In this document: positions 1-10,661 of the stretch, one piece after another | Layout of the letters: each line of letters opens with the position of its first letter | How positions within the stretch are numbered: position 1 is the stretch's first letter | Assembly (NCBI GenBank): GCA_034638255.1 | Contig: JAWPGT010000095.1 | Location: 1-64,000 of the forward strand | DNA length: 64,000 nucleotides | Direction of reading: 5' to 3' | Origin: Coprinus comatus | Lineage: Eukaryota > Basidiomycota > Agaricomycetes > Agaricales > Agaricaceae | Notes under the pieces: generated by a model | The model's database searches: none | What the model was told of the DNA's origin: nothing | What the model saw: the letters and a program-made list of their open reading frames with translations, nothing else | Translations under genes and position numbers: made by a program

Positions 1-104
1 CCTAACCCCCTAACCCCCTAACCCCCCTAACCCCCCTAACCCCCCTAACCCCCCTAACCCCCTAACCCCCCCTAACCCCCTAACCCCCCTAACCCCCTAA
101 CCCC
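1..104. repeat. Telomere repeat array
   Basis: The window begins with about 13 tandem units of CCCCCTAA / CCCCCCTAA (TTAGGGGG on the other strand), with 5 to 6 C per unit. The array stops at 104 and unique sequence follows directly. C-rich at the left end on the plus strand is the correct polarity for a left chromosome end. This unit is the Cryptococcus/Tremellales type, distinct from the TTAGGG of most ascomycetes. Confidence 0.97.
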
Positions 105-615
105 AGAGTCGGTGATCGGACGTGGGTTAAAGTGGCCGAATTCCAAAGGAAGCGGAGGATTCACAATGTCAAAGACATTGACAGATAGTATTGCTCGATG
201 GGTCTTCTCAATCAGCGATAGAGGCTCAGTCGCTAATTTGAGTATTAGTGAATATCAAACTCAATCCTTTATCACACTTACACGTTGAAGATGGTTGTCC
301 AAGAACAGTAGATCTTCCATCGGCGCCTTGCCTGTTTATCTCAATGTAAATATTCAGATCGAATCAGAGATATCATCTTGTTTACATACCTCCCAGCTGC
401 AAACTCACTGAAAGCCTTCCCACCTCCAGGTTTCGCACTATTCGATGCACTTGCAGTAATCTGATTCAAATCATTCTCGCATCAGTACATAATCAACTCT
501 CATAAAATTTGTAGATTAAATGATTACTCACCTTCTTCACGCCAACTGTCTTCTTCTTCAGCACAGGTCTTGGTGCTGGCGTGCTTTTCTTTTTAATATT
601 TGTCCGTTCACTCAT
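105..615 (-). pseudogene. Spliced gene fragment truncated by the telomere
   Basis: Function not recognised. Read on the minus strand, an ATG at 615 opens an exon (615-532, lysine-rich start MSERTNIKKK) ending at a GTGAGT donor. It joins 460-390, then 331-282, then 232-105, through introns with donors GTGAGT, GTATGT and GTAAGT, CAG/TAG acceptors and, in the third, a CACTAATAC branch-site match. The joined frame stays open for about 110 codons and is still open where the telomere repeat starts. I infer that the 3' part of the gene was lost when the chromosome end formed here. The protein is small and basic at its N-terminus, with no motif I know. The gene model rests on splice signals alone, so it could be chance, but four consecutive in-phase joins are hard to get by accident. 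Confidence 0.45.
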
Positions 616-1123
616 TCTGATACAGAGCGTAAAGGTAACAAGAGATTGATTTCAATATAGATAGATGAAGGACGCGCGTCGGAACATCAATATTTCGGTA
701 ACTACCGATTATCACGTGTACATGTATTACTCTTACAATAATGTGCACTATATATATTTCTAAAGTACATTTCGTATCACAAATGTTGGGATCCGAGTTT
801 AGTTTATATATTATAGCCAAAATATAATATAATAATAACAAACCGCAAGGAAATGACAAGTGAGAGCTGCATCATATATGTATGTACATTTATTGGTGGT
901 GTGTTTGAACTTGTTTTATGTATAATGTTTTATATAAATAGTATCATGCACATCTTCTATGTATAACATATGTAGTTCATGAAGATATCATCAACTGTCA
1001 CCCACTATGCTATATATCAACTATATATGTCTCCCGATTGTACGCACATCTCACCGGTGAGACCTGTGACATTCTTGACCGATGTGAATGTTCTATGTAT
1101 ATCATTCACAGATCCTACTCATC

Positions 1124-1280
1124 TGACTCGCGTGGTTCTCACAGCAATACATTTGATTATTGTTACCAGGAATTCTGCGCGAGTCGCCACCGTCTGACTC
1201 GCGTTGTTCTTGCAGTGAGATACTTGATTACTGTTGCCATGGATTCTACGCGAGTCATCCCAGTCGGACTCGCGCTGTAT
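1124..1280. repeat. 71-bp subtelomeric tandem repeat, about 2.2 units
   Basis: Units start at 1124, 1195 and 1266, exactly 71 bp apart, the third being partial. Each unit begins with (T/G)GACTCGCG and carries the inverted octamer CGCGAGTC about 50 bp later, so the array alternates GACTCGCG and CGCGAGTC. Copies differ at scattered sites. No protein frame explains the repeat. The rest of 616-1857 shows no gene. Confidence 0.75.
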
Positions 1281-1857
1281 CTTAGTGGTACACACTGTCT
1301 CAATTTCCACTTGGGACCCGTATAGTCTCTTGTTAGTAGGGATTAACAGACAATTGCTAGAAAGAGGTCTTTCTGAAGGTTTGTCAGCTATAATCCCTTG
1401 TTTAACCCACATTTTGGATGAAAAGGGCCTTCTGACCATGGTCTAAGGCTACACAAGTTGTAAAAAGATAGGTAGAATGAGTGATACCTTCAATTTCTTT
1501 ACAGGTATGATTTTTGTAACTGAGCCTTTCTACCCCATACCAGTACCTATACAGTGCCATAAGAGAAACTGATTACATTATCGCCTCCTCTCTGTAGAGA
1601 AGACACTGTATCAACGAAGAAGAACCATTGGTATTTTAAAATAAGTATATTGAGGCAGAGTGCTAGAGTAACCACTGAGTTATTAATTCAAATTACAGAC
1701 AATCTTATACATTTGGTACAGGATAATATTGTTCGTTTGAAATAATACAGTATTTTTATAATGAAATAAACCTTCCAGGACCTAAGAGCAGGACTTTCAG
1801 TTTTGGTTCAATATATCCAAAGACTTAAATTACAAACGCACTCAGTTCTCCAAAAAC

Positions 1858-2771
1858 TCATCCATAGTTGGTACTCATTCCCCTAGATTTATCCAGAACG
1901 TCGTTAAATATTGTTCCAAGATCCCCAAGTATTTCGTTATATGTGCAGATCTCCCCATTATTTCCTTCAAAACACAACTCACTCTCGAAAACTGAAGGGC
2001 ATTCGTTTTGAATAAAAGCGAGCGCCTCGAGCGATGTTTTGATATTTCCCAAATGTTCAGCGATAGCTTTTTTCTCTTCTCCAGGTAATACTACATTTGT
2101 CGGACTCGAGTATGATGAGTCTTCCTCAAGATTGGGTTTCGGCGCTGGTAACGGTATATCCTGTGTTGTATCCCTAGGAACTGGGCTTTCTTTAATCACC
2201 ATTGATTCTGATATCCTTCGTTTTTGTGAGTCTTCAATTGCAGGTCTTGATCGTTTGCTTACACCAGTGCTGCACTTCCTAGATTTGGTGAAAGTACACG
2301 ATAGGCACCGCGCAGAGGATTTACTAATCGTAGTAGAAGCAACTCGTTGCCAACACAGAATTTCAGCTTCCACACAAGGAGGACACCTCTCGCGTACTGG
2401 AAGCCATGCGGAAGAATCGTAATATATCTTCCCATTACTACTAACGCTGTACTAGAACTCGTTTCAGCTACTGATAATGGCAATAATCGTACAAATATTA
2501 CCTTTCCTGGCGCAGTCTCACCTCTTATTGAAGCCTCCCTAGCATCTCTTTCCCGTTGTAACTTTGCATCTTCCTTTGACCAAGCCACATTACTCTGATA
2601 CAGAATTGCAGGGGTTCGAAATGACCTAGGCACAGCTATCCCTGGTTTCATTTCCGGGTTGTATGATATGGGTCCTCCATCGTTAATCCAACTTGAGCGA
2701 CGTGTAGTTATGGGGAGACTCGATTTGTGCGTTTCGGTGGAATATGCAATATCGCTGGATGTGGTGGACAT
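1858..2771 (-). CDS. Hypothetical protein with Zn2Cys6-like cysteine cluster
   Basis: Two exons, 2771-2522 and 2396-1858, joined across a GTGAGA donor and a CCAG acceptor, give 262 residues. Unspliced, the frame of the first exon reads on only to a stop. Residues 88-125 contain six cysteines spaced C-x2-C-x6-C-x15-C-x2-C-x7-C. This is close to the fungal Zn(II)2Cys6 binuclear cluster, except that the middle loop is longer than the usual 5 to 12 and the basic recognition residues are weak. The region before it is charged (KEDAKLQRERDAREA), and the acidic C-terminal half has no motif I know. Similar cysteine-cluster proteins of unknown role are common in basidiomycetes. It may be a DNA-binding protein, but I infer that only from cysteine spacing. 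It is the first apparently complete gene from the telomere. Confidence 0.6.
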
Positions 2772-3032
2772 TAAAGAGATGATATAGAGTTCAAGTTGGA
2801 TGAGTTAACTTTCGCAAATCTCCGCAGAAAACCTTATATTTAAAATTCAGGGTTTCGAATCCTGGGATCACCTCTGCGACCCTTTGCGTATGACTATCAG
2901 TCTGAATGTGACGAAGGGTAGAGATAGAGATATCTATAATCGAGCAACAATTACATGGAAAGATAAGGTAAAAAGCAGTAAAGACAGACATCGTAGTTCT
3001 ACTAGGGTACTTTCTCAATCACGAATCCTGCC

Positions 3033-3744
3033 TCAAACAGCGGCACTGGCTCCGATAATGACAACAACCAACCACAACCAATCCATCATTGCTCTGGCAG
3101 TATTAGCGGAGTTCTCAGAAGAAGAAACGTTAGTGTTAATGGTATGATCAACGTTGATGCCATTATTGGATTGGTTGGCTTGTGATTCGTTGACAGTAGT
3201 CGAACTTTCTCCTCCTGAGGTATCGCCTGCTTTGTGTCCAGTATGGGGATCCAAGTTCAGGTCGGGTCCTTCGGTAGTGACGCCCTCAACAATGTCGCCG
3301 CTACTATCATCTGAGCTAGTTGAAGGAGGAGCTTCACCACCAGATTGAGTTTGAACTTGAGATAATATTGACGTGTTTAGTAGATATTCAGGAGAATAAC
3401 AGTAGAGAGTGTACCTTCAAGACAAATCGCTAACCCATATTGTGTAGCTTCGAGTTGTTCTTTGTGTGTACATTTGTCCATGAGACACGAAATAATAGCA
3501 GACTTGATCGTTGGAGTGTTGCATATACAAGTAATATCAAATCTGGTGAACATTGAGCGGTTGAACCTTTTGTAGCAAGTAAACAAGAAAATGGGATTTA
3601 CACTTGAGGACACACCGGTTCAGTCACTGAACGAACGCATTCCGTTAAACAAGTTTTCTGTAGGCCCTGGCTTTGGTCTTGTGCAAGTACCTTCGAAATG
3701 ACGAGGAACAAGAACCAGAGCGACGATGAGTACAAGAAAGTCAT
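3033..3744 (-). CDS. GPI-anchored CFEM-domain protein (copy 1)
   Basis: Three exons (3744-3602, 3542-3415, 3355-3033) encode 197 residues. Residues 1-21 form a signal peptide ending near VLA/QD. Residues 32-88 are a CFEM domain with eight cysteines at 32, 36, 45, 53, 55, 67, 72 and 88 and an aspartate at 50, the position that binds heme iron in characterised CFEM proteins. A Ser/Thr/Asn-rich linker follows, and the chain ends in a hydrophobic tail (WLWLVVVIIGASAAV), as expected for a GPI anchor. CFEM proteins act at the fungal surface in heme capture or adhesion; which applies here is unknown. The start is the first ATG that gives a signal peptide in frame. It is a tandem paralog of the gene at 4045-4624, with identical lengths for exons 1 and 2. 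Confidence 0.85.
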
Positions 3745-4044
3745 TGACGTGGCTGAGGATAGAGAAAGTTGGGTGCGGAATGACTGAGAGTCTTTGATGA
3801 GAAGTTTCTAGCAAGTAAGAGCGCAGCGCCCAGGAAGAACTAGGCTTGACGGTGATTATACGCATTCTGTAAAATGATTTTTCAATTGTCTAGCCTCGGG
3901 CATATAATGAGCTAGTCCAAATGCTCTTACTGAGGACGCTTGATACCACGTAACTATTACATACTGGAAAAGACCATTAGAATTCGGTGCGTCGGGATGC
4001 AGCGGGTATATTTACGGTCCACTAACTAATCGGTACATACATGT

Positions 4045-4624
4045 TTACAAAGCGACGGCAACACCAAGAAGTCCAGCAGCAACAGCCCATGTACCTCCAA
4101 CAACAGATCCAACTGCAGCATTATTAGTGTTTACGGCTGCGGGGTCGGAAGTGCTTGAACCAGATGGGGTGGTGGGTGTAGTGGTAGCTGCAGAGGTGGT
4201 GGTACCAGCTGGTCGTGGCCCTGGAGTACCAGTATTTCCAGGGCTAACTATAAGAACAAATGAGTGAAAGAATATGCGGCAGGCGAACACGAGGACATAC
4301 GATTCCCACACTGAGATTGTTGGAGAGCGACTGCAGCTTGAACCTCCTGTGGAGTACAACTTTGGGTCAAGCATTCGGTAGCATCGGCTTGGAACTGAGC
4401 AGAAGCGCAAACGCATTGAGGGTCCGTGCTGATGGAATGGGTCAGGAAGTTAAAGCAGGTGTTGGAAATAGGGGAGCGTACAAAGAACATCCGTTGGCAG
4501 ATGCAGCTGGCTGGACGCATGAGATAATACAGGGAGTAATGCCCAGACCAGAAGGAATGGCTTGATTAGAAGTAGTCGTTTGAGCAGCAACAGCAGAGAC
4601 CAGAGCAAACACAGCGAACAACAT
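4045..4624 (-). CDS. GPI-anchored CFEM-domain protein (copy 2)
   Basis: Three exons (4624-4482, 4428-4301, 4247-4045) encode 157 residues. The signal peptide is residues 1-15 (MLFAVFALVSAVAAQ). The CFEM domain has cysteines at 32, 36, 46, 53, 55, 67, 72 and 88 with Asp50, in the arrangement TDPQCVC. A Thr/Pro/Ser-rich stalk and a C-terminal hydrophobic segment (AVAAGLLGVAVAL) indicate a GPI anchor to membrane or wall. The frame extends a few codons upstream of 4624 only through a TTG, so the ATG at 4624 is used. The gene is divergent from the GH3 glucosidase with 181 bp between start codons. By family it may take part in heme/iron acquisition or wall structure; the sequence alone does not decide. 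Confidence 0.88.
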
Positions 4625-4805
4625 GGCTAACGGCAAAGTGGTCAGATCGTCCTTTTCGGACCCTTCTTCGCACGGTGTATCCTCGGATAAACTCGATCTC
4701 TCCAGGAACTATTGATTCGGGGGAATGTCGGTAGATTCCCCAGACCATCTCTGACAGTATAAAAGTAGGCGCAATCCAATTCATTTCTTATCAACCAATT
4801 TACAG
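4625..4805. promoter_or_regulatory. Short divergent promoter, CFEM / GH3, with TATA box
   Basis: Only 181 bp separate the two start codons. TATAAAAG at 4758-4765 faces the glucosidase, 41-48 bp before its ATG. The pair may be co-regulated, which is inference. Confidence 0.55.
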
Positions 4806-7800
4806 ATGCCACCTTCAGACTTTGCCAAAGCCAATATCAATCAAATTGTCGATGCATTGACCACCGAAGAGGCCATCCTTCTCTGCGCTGGAGTTGGCTT
4901 CTGGCATACTCACGCTATCGAACGACTCGGCGTTCCTGCGGTCAAGGTATCCGCTTCTGGTACTCTTTCTCACCTACTATAAAAAGGTCCTTACACTAGT
5001 TGGCAGGTCAGCGATGGGCCTAATGGAATACGTGGAAACCACTTCTTCATGGGAACTCCAGCTAAAGCCTTGCCAGTACGTTCTCTCCCACACTGTCCAG
5101 GGCATTTTACTAATGTATCATAGTCGTCTACTGCAATGGGTGCTACATTTGACAGACAGCTAATGGAAGAAATCGGTCTCAAACTCGTCGCACGTGAAGC
5201 CATCTTGAGAAGTGCATCCATCGTACTCGCTCCCACATGTAACATTCAAAGGGTACGTTGCTTGATCCAAATCAACTTCTTTTTTTTACATTGATCCCGT
5301 ATAAATAGAGTCCTTTGGGTGGAAGAGTCTGTTCGGCCTCTATTTTGTTTTCGTTTCGCTGACATTGTATCCATATTCAGAGCTTCGAGAGTTTCTCAGA
5401 GGACCCCTATCATTCTGGTATCATCGCGGCTGCATATATCAATGGTGTACAAAAAGGTGGAATCGGATCTACAATTAAGCATTTTGTGTTTGTCTCTTTA
5501 CTTTCATTTCGGCACGCACTTACTCATTCAACCTATTATATGTAGCGGAAACGATAAAGAGAATGATCGAGTAGGATATAATAGTATCATCGATGAACGT
5601 TCTTTCAGGGAAATTTATCTCCTACCTTTCATGCTTGCTCAGAAGTATGCTAATCCTTGGGCATACATGACAGCGTAAGTGCTTGTCATATTCAACTTGA
5701 CCTTCTTCTTATGCTATATGTAACATAGATATAATCGCGTCAATGGTATTCACGTTTGTGAGAATCCAAGGATCCTTCAAGATATTCTACGAGATGAATG
5801 GAAATCAGATGCAATGGTAAGACACCCGTTTCTCCTATGCCTCGCCTTGGACTTATCACACTTCGACATAGATTATGAGTGATTGGTACGAAGCTAACGT
5901 TGTCGGTTCTTTCATATATTTACAATTTGTCGTTCTAGGTTTGGAACTTATAGTGTTGATGTTGGTCTCAACGCCGGATTGGACCTGGAAATGCCAGGAC
6001 TTAACAAGTGGCGTAGTGTCGAATTGGTCAATCGTTCACTTCAAGCAAGGAAAGTCAACATTCACACTATCAAGAAAAGGGCAGGGAAGGTTCTAGAATT
6101 GGTACAGAAATGCGCACAAGGAGCTCCTGAAGTATGTCTCACAATCAACGATTCTGTTTTCCCATTAATTTGAACAATGTTAATGTAATCATTTTCAATA
6201 GATCTTGGATGGTGATGGCCTTGAACGCACTGTTGATTCTGACGAAGATAATGACTTAATGCGCAAATTTGCCTCAGAATCAATTGTCCTCCTCAAGAAT
6301 TCTCAAAACCTACTTCCGCTCAACGCAAAAACAGTCAAAAAAGTGGCCATCATAGGAGGAAATGCCAAAGCCCGCGTCTTATCTGGAGGAGGTTCTGCAG
6401 CTCTCAAACCTTCATATTTTATTTCGTCATATGATGGTATTGTTAACGCACTGAAGGAAGTAAACCCAGATGTTGAGATCAGTTATAGCGAAGGTGCTAG
6501 AGGTGCGTATTTCATTCAGTTCCACAAGGCAGGATCATATTCATTATCATCATTCTTGCTGTTTAGCTTATAAGACGATGCCGACTCTCGATTACGATTT
6601 GTTCACTGCTACTGGTGAACCAGGTTGGATCGGGACTTTCCATGCGCATCAAAATGACGATAGTCTCGTTGCTCTTAATGAACCGGTTCAAACGAAACTG
6701 ATCGACGAAACAAGAATTTTCATCAGTACTTCATACCCTGAAGGAATTACTAAGAAATGGACGTTGAGGTTAAAAGGATACTTGAAACCCAGAGAATACG
6801 ATTGTAAATTTGAATTTGGCTTAATTGCTGCTGGACGTGCCAAGGTATGTTTTCTCATCAATCTCAATCAAATATCACTAACATGATATTTTTATTTTTT
6901 GAACACAGCTGTATGTTGATGGAACTTTGGTCATCGATAACTGGACAAGACAAAGAAGAGGTGATGCATTCTTCGGCGTTGGATCTAAAGAAGAAAAGGG
7001 AACTTTCGACTTGAAGAAAGGTGTAAAACATGAGATTTACGTTGACTATTGTAATACAAGAGCTCCTGCCGACGGTGACGAAGATGAAGCCATCATGGAC
7101 AGGTAACACTCCCATTGTGCCTTCCCACAAATTATCACTTATCACGTTACATAGTAACCCTGGGATTGCTCTAGGAGGAGCCGAAGTCCAAGATTCTGAT
7201 GAACTTTTAAACAACGCAGTTTCGATTGCAAAAGACGCAGATGCAGTCATCGCTATAGTTGGTTTGAATGCCGATTGGGAAACCGAAGGTTACGATCGTT
7301 CTACATTGGCTTTACCTGGACGAACGGATGAATTGGTTTCAAAAGTAGCTGCTGTGAATCCACGTACTGTGGTTGTTACTCAAGCTGTGAGTATATTGAT
7401 TTGCATTGCCTTAGGGGGTAATCAATGGCTAATGGACATTATTTATTTAGGGCTCATCAATCCTACTTCCATGGGCAGATCAGGTTGACACCATTCTACA
7501 CGCATGGTATCTCGGTAACGCCACAGGTGATGCTATAGCAGATGTCATATTCGGAAAACACAATCCTTCTGGTAAATTATCTCTGACATTCCCTAAGAGA
7601 GAAGAAGATATTCCGTCGTTTGGTCACTTCCATTCCGAAAATGGTCAAGTTCGATATGCTGAAGGTCTCTTTGTTGTACGTTTCTTTTTCTTTACTTACG
7701 ACATACTAGACATTGAATGCAACAAATAGGGATATAAGCATTACCAACATCGTAACATTACACCTTTATTCCCATTTGGGTGAGTAAAACACTAGTACAA

Positions 7801-8296
7801 CATTTAATACGTTTATTTTCCCTCTAATGTACGTCCTTATAGTCACGGTCTCTCATACACAACCTTCTCCTTATCCAACCTCCAAATCACCCCTCCCAAA
7901 ATAATCACTAACGACACCACTATACCTTCTCTAACATCTACCATAACCATATCCCTCACCAACACTGGTCAACTAACCGGTTCCCAAGTCGCCCAACTCT
8001 ACATTTCCTTACCCACCACATCCGAATTTACCCATCCCAAATGGCAATTAAGATCATTTTCCAAAGTTAAAGATCTTCAACCTGGAGAAACTCGTGTTGT
8101 TGATCTCGAGTTGGATAAATTGAGTTTATCTTATTGGCAACCTAAGACTTTGAGCGGTATGGATGGAAGATGGGTTGTTGAGAAGGGTGTTTATGGTGTT
8201 AGGGTGGCTTTTAGTAGTAATACTGATGGTTCTGAAGGAGAAGAGTTACTTGGTCAAGTTGTGGTTGATAAAGATTTTACGTGGAAAGGCCTTTGA
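4806..8296 (+). CDS. GH3 beta-glucosidase with PA14 insert
   Basis: A multi-exon glycoside hydrolase family 3 enzyme that releases glucose from the non-reducing end of beta-glucosides. Clear exons include 4806-4946, 5007-5075, 5124-5252, 5381-5487 and 5546-5674, with more than ten in all and roughly 830-850 residues. The N-terminal barrel shows DGPNGIRG, then [19 protein letters not shown] and the nucleophile motif MSDW (Asp, interrupted by an intron at about 5883). The second domain has [14 protein letters not shown]14-like insert follows (about 6590-7110, with [12 protein letters not shown] and [14 protein letters not shown]), and the C-terminal fibronectin-like domain contains [12 protein letters not shown]. 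The order and PA14 insert match fungal cytoplasmic-type GH3 enzymes. No signal peptide is visible at the start ([18 protein letters not shown]), so it is probably intracellular. I see no disruption. Confidence 0.9.
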
Positions 8297-9080
8297 AATT
8301 TGAAGGATGAAAAGAAAGCTTATATTGTAAGTTGTATACTCACGATTATGTATGTATGTTATGTTGTATATTTTCATGAATGAAACCGCTGGCGTATTTG
8401 ATTATTCTCAATCTCTAGAACATCCTCCATGATCGGGACCCCGTCTACACACATCGTGCAAAATATTACCCCGTGACTATAAAAAGCGACTTGTTCACTC
8501 ACACATGGTCAGTTGCTCACTACACCCGAAACCATTTTGGGCCAAAAAATGCATTATTTTTAGGGGAAAAGAACAATGTAAACTGACCTCGTGGTTGTGG
8601 GCATGTGTAGTTTCAGGTAGTAAACGAATCATGATCATCATGAGTGGGACAACGAAACCGTCGTTTTAGGTCACATAGTTCCCACCAGGTTCTGAGAGTC
8701 GCACAAAATCACTGTGGATCACGAATAAAATAATTGATTAAATAAAAAATTCAGCAGACAACCTTTAGTACCAAAGACAGATATACAAAAAAGACGGAAG
8801 TTAAAGAGTGACAAGAAATAATGAGTAATAAACCTACACATAGAGTTCAATCAAACACAACAAAAGAAAGTACAGACCTAAAAGAATGAATGGAGTGTGA
8901 ATTAGTCGTATTTTCGACGCCCCGAGCGAGGGAGAATAAGAAAGGACAAAAGGCTGACACGGGGCGGGGGAGGATAATAAATAAACCGAGGGAGCAAAAG
9001 TGTTACACGTCCAAAAAAAAAAGTTTTTCCGGCATTCTTAGATCCGTTGCTTACAGTTCATGGCCGAAGTGAGTTTTTTA
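8297..9080. other. Convergent intergenic region
   Basis: Lies between the 3' ends of the GH3 gene and the Thr-rich membrane protein gene. It is A-rich, presumably holding both 3' UTRs. I see no gene in it. Confidence 0.5.
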
Positions 9081-10661
9081 TCACTGGTTTGCGACCTACT
9101 AGAAAATTATATCAAGCCAGGATTGAAAAGAAAATGATGACATACCTTGAGAACGCGTTGAGGCTGTTCGTCGTCACTCTCCTCTTCATACTCGGTCGGC
9201 TTCGACTGGGCCGGGTACGGATTAGGAAGATGACCTGAGAGTTGTGGCTCTTCATCGACAACATATCCTCCGTATGCTGCATCCAGATTCTCTGTAGATT
9301 GTGCGGGTATCGGAGGGGGAGGGTTGGAAGTAGTTGGTGCAGTGTAAGCACCGAAGCTATTAGGGTATCCTGACTGATTATAATATTGATCTTGGGGGGG
9401 ATATTGAGGATTTCCACTCGAAGCAGATGCTGACGATGAGCCATAGTAGCCGGTGGATCCAGTATTTTCGGCACTAGTGACTGACTTATTTCTAGAGAGG
9501 TTAGCGTATTCGGTCTGCTGGTTGTACTGAGATGGTCTCCTGTGTGGTCCCGGAGTTACAACAAACTCGGGACTTCCTGCGCCTCGAATCATGCCCGGTG
9601 GATATGGTACACCAACAGCTGTAGCTGCACCAGCGCCTGGAACGACAAAGGCAGCATAAGGTGCCGCACCTTCTTGAAGCCCAGCCGCATAACCTCCATC
9701 ACGCGTGGTACTGCGTGCTCTGGCTACACCAATGCCGGCAGCTCCAGCAGACGAAGCATTGGCGGAATAGGCGGCTGCGTCGAAATATTCACCGGGAGCA
9801 GGGCCACTGCCCATCTCGCGCATGCCATAGCTCTCGGGGTCAGAAGCGGGGGCCATCGGAGGTTGAGCATAGGTGCCATGTGAAACGTCCGAGTATTTCC
9901 CACCGCCTCCTTGACCGTATCCTGGTTGATAATCTTCGTCGTAAAAGTTTGGGACTTGGGTATTGGCAGCATCGCGTGCAGCTTCTGCAATCTCTCTGTC
10001 GAATTTTTTTGCTCTGCGTCGACGGATGGTGTTGGTGATGATGGCGATAAAGATGGCAAGGACTACAAGACCGACTACAGTGAAGACGCCTGCAACAGCA
10101 CCAGTGTTATTGAAGAAGCTATGTTGCTACTGAGCGACGATGCAGTGTGAGTTGAGTGCTGGACGTACCCGCTGCTACCACTGTTTGAATCCTGCGAGGT
10201 GGACGTGGGAGCAACTCCGCGCGAAGTGGTTGTGATGACGGATGTGATGGTGACAGGTCCTGTAGATCCAGTGGTTGTTGTTACGATAGGTGTAGTGAGT
10301 GTGGTGGTTGGTAAGGCAGTCGTAGTTGTCGACGTTGAACTACTCGTCCCACTCGTTGTTGTAGTAGGAAGTCCAGTCGTAGTGGTTGAGCTTCCCGTGG
10401 TTGTCGATGTAGTCGTAGACGTATCCGGCTGAGCAGTAGTAGTATCGCTCGTTGTCGTCGTCGTCGTCGTCGATGTGTCTGGGAGTGAAGTGGTTGTAGA
10501 AGACGTGGTGATGGACGACGTCGTGTCGGTCGACCTGGAATTGTATCAGTATTTTGTAGGATAATTTTGAGATTATAACACACAACGGCGGAGAGGTGGC
10601 TAGAGGGGAGGTCAGCACATGGAAATTGTTTTTGGAGAAGATGCATACTGGGGTCGGCCAT
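9081..10661 (-). CDS. Thr/Ser-rich single-pass membrane protein (sensor-like)
   Basis: The minus strand encodes a mucin-like ectodomain made almost entirely of Thr, Ser, Val and Pro (about 10530-10165). After an intron (GTACGT donor, ATAG acceptor) comes one transmembrane helix (GVFTVVGLVVLAIFIAII) with a stop-transfer run of arginines (TIRRRRAKKF). A long disordered cytoplasmic tail rich in Tyr, Pro, Gln and Ser follows, and a last short exon (9095-9081) ends in VANQ. This layout is that of fungal Mid2/Wsc-like or SKG6-type surface sensors; no ligand domain is visible. The N-terminus is uncertain: the start at 10661 (MADPSMHLL) needs an intron of about 47 bp before the Thr-rich exon, and I see no convincing signal peptide. 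The long Val-rich plus-strand frames here are its antisense. Confidence 0.65.

Noticed and set aside
608..859. 83-codon minus-strand frame
   Set aside because: It needs a non-ATG reading of AT-rich sequence, has no motif and overlaps the promoter side of the spliced fragment.
2840..2885. T-arm-like sequence (GGGTTTCGAATCC) suggesting a tRNA
   Set aside because: No acceptor, D-arm or anticodon arm could be paired around it.
9542..9883. Plus-strand frame of 113 codons
   Set aside because: Antisense of the cytoplasmic tail of the membrane protein, with Arg/Cys/Ser composition typical of a shadow.
10199..10432. Val-rich plus-strand open frame
   Set aside because: It is the antisense of the Thr-rich coding exon of the membrane protein; its composition is a mirror of Thr codons.
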